Made by a program: the position numbers and the translations under genes. 36,985 bases of DNA, taken from NCBI RefSeq assembly GCF_016612545.1, contig NZ_JAENRY010000050.1:1-36985 (forward strand), written 5' to 3'. This document shows positions 33,705 through 36,985 of the stretch, in pieces. Position 1 is the stretch's first letter; each line of letters begins with the position of its first letter. Under the pieces are notes generated by a model. It saw only the letters and a list, made by a program, of their open reading frames with translations, searched no databases and was not told where the DNA came from. Source of the stretch: Streptomyces sp. MBT65. GTDB taxonomy: Bacteria; Actinomycetota; Actinomycetes; Streptomycetales; Streptomycetaceae.

Positions 33705-34004
33705 GTGCAGGACGAGGCCGCGGCCGACGGCGAGGCGCTCGAGGTCTGGATCGACCAGGACCTCTGTACCGGAGACGGCATCTGCGTCCAGTACGCCCCC
33801 GAGGTCTTCGAACTGGACATCGACGGCCTGGCCTATGTGAAGAGCCCGGACGACGAGCTGCTGCAGGACAAGGGCGCCACCACGCCGGTTCCGCTGCCCT
33901 TGTTGGTCGATGTCGTGGACTCCGCCAAGGAGTGCCCCGGCGACTGCATTCATGTGCGCCGGGTCGCGGACCGGGTCGAGGTGTACGGGCCCGACGCGGC
34001 CTGA
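33705..34004 (+). CDS. Ferredoxin with CxxDxxC cluster motif
   Basis: A 99-residue single-cluster ferredoxin. The cluster ligands appear to be Cys21, Asp24 (or none) and Cys27 in CTGDGIC, and Cys77 in CPGDC, with an extra Cys81. Actinobacterial P450 ferredoxins typically carry a 3Fe-4S cluster and have a non-Cys residue at the second position. Asp at this place is also seen in the Pyrococcus 4Fe-4S ferredoxin. An insertion of about 30 residues (KSPDDELLQDKGATTPVPLP) lies between. AGGAG is eight bases before GTG 33705. It is divergent from arc, and its redox partner is not evident. The conservon P450 is about 30 kb away. Confidence 0.88.
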   Translation: MQDEAAADGEALEVWIDQDLCTGDGICVQYAPEVFELDIDGLAYVKSPDDELLQDKGATTPVPLPLLVDVVDSAKECPGDCIHVRRVADRVEVYGPDAA

Positions 34005-34023
34005 GGGCCGCCTGGTCGTCGCG

Positions 34024-34608
34024 TCAGACGTTCTGGGCGTTGCCGGGCGTGGAGCGGACGAACTCGCCGTTCTGCCACTGCCACTTGGCCGTCTCCTTGA
34101 CGTCGGGGCAGCAACTGGGCACGTCCGCCGTCGAGTAGCCGAGCAGTGTCGCGCGTACGGAGCCGTCGCGTACGGCGAAGTCGGTGACGGTCTCGCGGGC
34201 CTTCGGGGTGACCAGGGTGGCGACGACGCGCGGCACGGCGGCTCCGGCGCCCTGGGTCAGGACGTAGACGCCGTCGGGCGGGGTCCCCATGCCCGCGTCG
34301 CAGTGCACCACCGCGACGGTCTCCGGCCTGCCGTCGCCGTCGAGGTCCCCGGACGCCTTCTTCTGTACGACGGCCTTCACGGGGCCGCAGTCGATGGGGA
34401 AGGCGACTCCTGTGGTCGCGGGGGCCGAAGCGGTGGCGGGCGCGGACTTCGTCTGCGTACCGGAGGCCTGGGCGGCGTGCGCCGAGTCGGGCTGCAGGCC
34501 CGAGGAGAGGGCCACGACACCGGCGAGCGCCGCGGCGGTGGCGACCCAGTGGATGGGGCGGGTGGTGGTGTGTGCCAGTTCCAGTTCCGGGACGGCGGAG
34601 TGCTGCAC
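34024..34608 (-). CDS. Secreted protein of unknown function
   Basis: A 194-residue protein. A hydrophobic segment (about 20-37, VATAAALAGVVALSSGL) is followed by SAHAAQA, so it is probably cleaved by signal peptidase I, although the leader before it is long. An Ala/Thr/Ser linker leads to a domain with GDLDGDGRPETVAVV, similar to the DxDGDG calcium loops of FG-GAP/VCBS repeats, and a CCPD motif (double Cys). The end WQWQNGEFVRS is typical of exported beta proteins. I chose GTG 34608 because AGGAG is about 9-10 bases upstream. I do not recognise the family. Confidence 0.78.
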   Translation of the reverse strand: MQHSAVPELELAHTTTRPIHWVATAAALAGVVALSSGLQPDSAHAAQASGTQTKSAPATASAPATTGVAFPIDCGPVKAVVQKKASGDLDGDGRPETVAVVHCDAGMGTPPDGVYVLTQGAGAAVPRVVATLVTPKARETVTDFAVRDGSVRATLLGYSTADVPSCCPDVKETAKWQWQNGEFVRSTPGNAQNV

Positions 34609-34751
34609 TAGGAGTGTCTCCTGTGAGGGCTGTGCCGGTGGGGGTGGCCTGCATGCTGCCACACACCGTGGTGCGGGGGAACGGCGGGGTCGGCAGTTCG
34701 TTCGCGTGGTCGCACGAGACGTACCAGCGGTGTCGCTACGTCAGAAGAAAG

Positions 34752-34799
34752 ACGCCGTGGCCGAGTTCCGGAGGACTTCCGGGAACTCGGCCACGGCGT
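34752..34799 (-). terminator. Strong intrinsic terminator after trmI
   Basis: ACGCCGTGGCCGAGTTCC (34752-34769) pairs perfectly over 18 bases with 34782-34799 around a 12-base loop. On the minus strand the stem is followed by CTTTCTTCTGA, a T-rich tail rare in such GC-rich DNA. It begins 39 bases after the trmI stop. Confidence 0.88.
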
Positions 34800-34838
34800 T
34801 CGTGCGTTGAGTGCGGCACAGGGCCGCCCTTGAGTGGC

Positions 34839-35747
34839 TCAGCGGCCGGCGGCGCCGGCACCGTCGGCGTTCGGGCCGGTGTAGTCGTCGCCGTAGGCGC
34901 CCTTGGAGGGACGGCGGCGGCGCATGGGGGGCTCGACGCCGTCCGCGAGGCGGCGGGCGGTGAGGAGGAAGCCGGTGTGGCCGATCATCCGGTGGTCGGG
35001 GCGGACGGCCAGGCCCTCGACGTGCCAGTTGCGGAGCATCGTCTCCCAGGCGGTCGGCTCGTTGAAGGAGCCGATCTCGCGGATGGACTCGACGGTGCGG
35101 GCGAGCTGGGTGGTGGTCGCGACGTAGCAGCACAGGATTCCGCCGGGCACGAGGGCCTTGGAGACGGCCTCCAGGCACTCCCAGGGGGCGAGCATGTCGA
35201 GGATGACGCGGTCGACGTCCGTGTCGGACAGGTTGTCCTGGAGGTCGCCGACGGTGAGCTGCCAGGCGGGGTGCGGGCCGCCGAAGTAGCGCTCCACGTT
35301 CTGCTGGGCGATCTCGGCGAAGTCCTCGCGGCGCTCGTAGGAGTGCAGCATGCCCTGGTCGCCGATGGCGCGCAGCAGGAAGCTGCTGAGCGAGCCGGAG
35401 CCCACGCCCGCTTCCACGACGCGTGCGCCGGGGAAGATGTCCGCGAAGGACAGGATCTGCCCCGCGTCCTTGGGGTAGACCACGGCGGCGCCGCGGGGCA
35501 TGGACAGGACGTAGTCGGGGAGCAGGGGGCGCAGCGCGAGGTAGGCGACGTTGCCGGTGGTGCGGACAACGCTGCCCTCGGGAGCACCGATCAGTTCGTC
35601 GTGCGGGAAGGAACCCTTGTGGGTGTGGAAATTCTTCCCGGCTTCGAGCGTGAACGTGTAGTGGCGGCCCTTGGGGTCGGTCAGCTGAACCTGGTCCCCG
35701 ACCTTGAAGGGCCCGCGCCTGCGGGCGGCACCGGTCGGTTCGGACAT
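34839..35747 (-). CDS. trmI: tRNA (adenine58-N1)-methyltransferase TrmI
   Basis: A 302-residue class I methyltransferase. An N-terminal beta domain (about 10-90, GPFKVGDQVQLTDPKGRHYTFTL) precedes the SAM-binding motif VEAGVGSGSLS (about 111-121) and VDRVILDMLAPWECL (about 178-192), the catalytic-site loop. It makes m1A58 in the T-loop of tRNAs as a tetramer. The gene lies next to the proteasome cluster in actinomycetes. There is no Shine-Dalgarno. TAGGCT ends six bases before ATG 35747, suggesting a leaderless mRNA, although read-through from the M50 gene 50 bases upstream is also possible. Confidence 0.94.
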   Translation of the reverse strand: MSEPTGAARRRGPFKVGDQVQLTDPKGRHYTFTLEAGKNFHTHKGSFPHDELIGAPEGSVVRTTGNVAYLALRPLLPDYVLSMPRGAAVVYPKDAGQILSFADIFPGARVVEAGVGSGSLSSFLLRAIGDQGMLHSYERREDFAEIAQQNVERYFGGPHPAWQLTVGDLQDNLSDTDVDRVILDMLAPWECLEAVSKALVPGGILCCYVATTTQLARTVESIREIGSFNEPTAWETMLRNWHVEGLAVRPDHRMIGHTGFLLTARRLADGVEPPMRRRRPSKGAYGDDYTGPNADGAGAAGR

Positions 35748-35753
35748 GTGAGC

Positions 35754-35759
35754 AGCCTA
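35754..35759 (-). promoter_or_regulatory. -10 box of a leaderless trmI transcript
   Basis: TAGGCT on the minus strand, followed by six bases and ATG 35747, the same geometry as at 19542 and 24956. The -35 region is weak. Confidence 0.45.
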
Positions 35760-35797
35760 CCGGCGATTGCGGGGGCCGCCGACCACGCGCGCGTGCG

Positions 35798-36985
35798 TCA
35801 GTTGGGGCGGGCCATGGCCTTCACGAAGGCGCGCTCCACGTCGGCGGCGGACAGGACGCCGTAGATCTCGCCGGTCTCCTCGACGACGAGGTACTCGGTG
35901 GCGGGGGTGGCGCGCAGGGCGTCGAGGAGGTCCTCGCCGGCCAGTTCGGCGGAGACGCGCATGCCGTCCGTGAGGTCCTGGGCGAGGCCGCTGACGACGA
36001 CCCAGGGGCGGCGGTGCTCGGGGACACCGACGATGGCGGCCTCGCGGACGAGGGAGAGCGGCTGGCCGTCGGCGTCGACGACGACCAGGGCGCGGGCGCC
36101 GGCCGCGTTGGCGCGGCGCAGGGCTTCGGAGAGCGGGGTGTTGGTCTCGACGGGGACCGCGCGGCGGGTGAGGTTGCGGGCGCGGAGTTCCGGGAGGTGT
36201 TCGCGCAGTCGGGCCATACGGAGGCTGTTGCCGGCGCCGGTCCAGATGATCGCGGCGAGGATCGCGGCGAGCAGGGCGTCCGTGACGGTGTCCATGCCGC
36301 TGACGTCCTCGCTGTTCGTGCCGAGGGCGCCGGTCTGGGTGAGCAGCGGGAGACCGATCAGGACGGAGACGGCGAGGGCGCGGCCGACCCAGGCGGCGGC
36401 GATCGTGCCGCTCATGGGCCTGCCAGTGATCTTCCAGACGACGGCGCGGAGCATGCGGCCGCCGTCGAGGGGCAGGCCGGGCAGGAGGTTGAAGGCGGCC
36501 ACGATGAGGTTGGAGACCATCAGGCCGGCCAGCAGGACGCCGGGGACGGTGCCGGGTTCGACGGGCAGCATGGCCAGGTAGAAGATCCCCGAGAGGACCA
36601 GCGAGAGCAGCGGGCCGACGAAGGCCAGCACGAACTCCCGGCCGGGGGTCTCGGCCTCCTTCTCGATCTCGGAGACACCGCCGAAGAACTGCAACTGGAT
36701 GCGGCGGACCGGGAGTTTGAAGCGGAGCGCGGCGACGGTGTGGGCGAGTTCGTGGACCAGGACGGAGCCGTAGAAGGCGACCGCGAAGAAGAGGGCCACG
36801 AGATAGCGGGCGGCGCCGAGTTCGGGCAGCACGCGGTCGAGCTGGCCGCCGAACACCCAGGTGATGAGCGCGGCGACGAGGAACCAGCTGGGCGCCACGT
36901 AGACGGGCACTCCGAAGGGGCGGCCCATCAGCAGGCCGCCGCCGGGCTCCTTGGGGCGCTGCGGGGGACGGCCCTTGGCGAGGGG
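35798..36985 (-). CDS. Site-2-type M50 metalloprotease with CBS domains, 5' end missing
   Basis: The frame is open to the right edge. ATG 36928 is one possible start, but the upstream in-frame residues (KEPGGGLL just before MGRPFGVPV) look like coding sequence, so the true start is probably outside. From the ATG, zinc ligands are in HELAH (His59, Glu60, His63) and PLDGGR (Asp155), inside a core of about six membrane helices. Two CBS domains follow (about 255-376), which may bind adenine nucleotides. Such proteases cut membrane proteins within the bilayer. The substrate here is unknown. The Mycobacterium Rip family is related in catalytic motif, but has a different domain layout. trmI follows 50 bases downstream. 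Confidence 0.9.
   Translation of the reverse strand, partial: PLAKGRPPQRPKEPGGGLLMGRPFGVPVYVAPSWFLVAALITWVFGGQLDRVLPELGAARYLVALFFAVAFYGSVLVHELAHTVAALRFKLPVRRIQLQFFGGVSEIEKEAETPGREFVLAFVGPLLSLVLSGIFYLAMLPVEPGTVPGVLLAGLMVSNLIVAAFNLLPGLPLDGGRMLRAVVWKITGRPMSGTIAAAWVGRALAVSVLIGLPLLTQTGALGTNSEDVSGMDTVTDALLAAILAAIIWTGAGNSLRMARLREHLPELRARNLTRRAVPVETNTPLSEALRRANAAGARALVVVDADGQPLSLVREAAIVGVPEHRRPWVVVSGLAQDLTDGMRVSAELAGEDLLDALRATPATEYLVVEETGEIYGVLSAADVERAFVKAMARPN

Overview
The window is a piece of a Streptomyces chromosome. The evidence is very high GC, GTG/TTG starts, many stop-start overlaps (ATGA, GTGA), a complete Pup-proteasome system with PafBC, a conservon with a P450, and a gene order that matches my memory of the S. 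coelicolor SCO162x-SCO165x region. I found no rRNA, tRNA, CRISPR array, insertion sequence or integrase.

Left part (1-7013). The 3' end of an APC-type amino acid permease is followed by an RluA-type pseudouridine synthase. Convergent to these lies a five-gene conservon (cvn/rar type, minus strand): membrane sensor kinase-like CvnA, roadblock protein CvnB, DUF742 protein CvnC, small GTPase CvnD and cytochrome P450 CvnE. The P450 has EQSLW where other P450s have the ExxR motif, as in the CYP157 family.

Accessory nitrogen island (7291-14840). A TetR-family repressor is divergent from a tightly coupled operon of two DUF1989 proteins (UAAP1, UAAP2), a biotin-dependent urea/guanidine carboxylase and allophanate hydrolase. 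DUF1989 pairs of this kind are carboxyguanidine deiminases, so the operon more likely degrades guanidine than urea. A 22-bp near-perfect palindrome between tetR and the operon is the likely operator. A dispersed-repeat-like hairpin ends the island.

Central part (14841-26212, minus strand). In transcription order (right to left) it encodes an MFS permease, pafA (Pup ligase), a lipoprotein with two FKBP domains, a one-domain FKBP, pafB-pafC (WYL-domain activators of the DNA-damage response), a zinc-ribbon protein coupled to pafC, a small membrane protein, tatA-tatC, and a Ski2/Mtr4-type helicase. The helicase is preceded by an exact match to the RecA-NDp promoter (TTGTCRGTG-N8-TAnnnT) that PafBC recognises.

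Right part (26348-36985). A LacI-family regulator faces away from the MFS gene. Next come the proteasome genes in minus-strand order arc, dop, pup, a small endonuclease VII-like HNH protein, prcB and prcA. The HNH gene overlaps the start of prcB by 49 bp. Beyond arc lie a divergent ferredoxin with a CxxDxxC motif, a secreted protein of unknown function, tRNA m1A58 methyltransferase, and a site-2-type M50 protease with CBS domains that runs off the edge.

How they work together: Pup is deamidated by Dop, ligated to targets by PafA, and the tagged proteins are unfolded by ARC into the PrcAB core. PafBC links this locus to DNA damage, and candidate PafBC-type promoters appear at the helicase (exact) and at pup (partial). 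Several minus-strand genes have a -10 box exactly six bases before their start codon, suggesting leaderless mRNAs.
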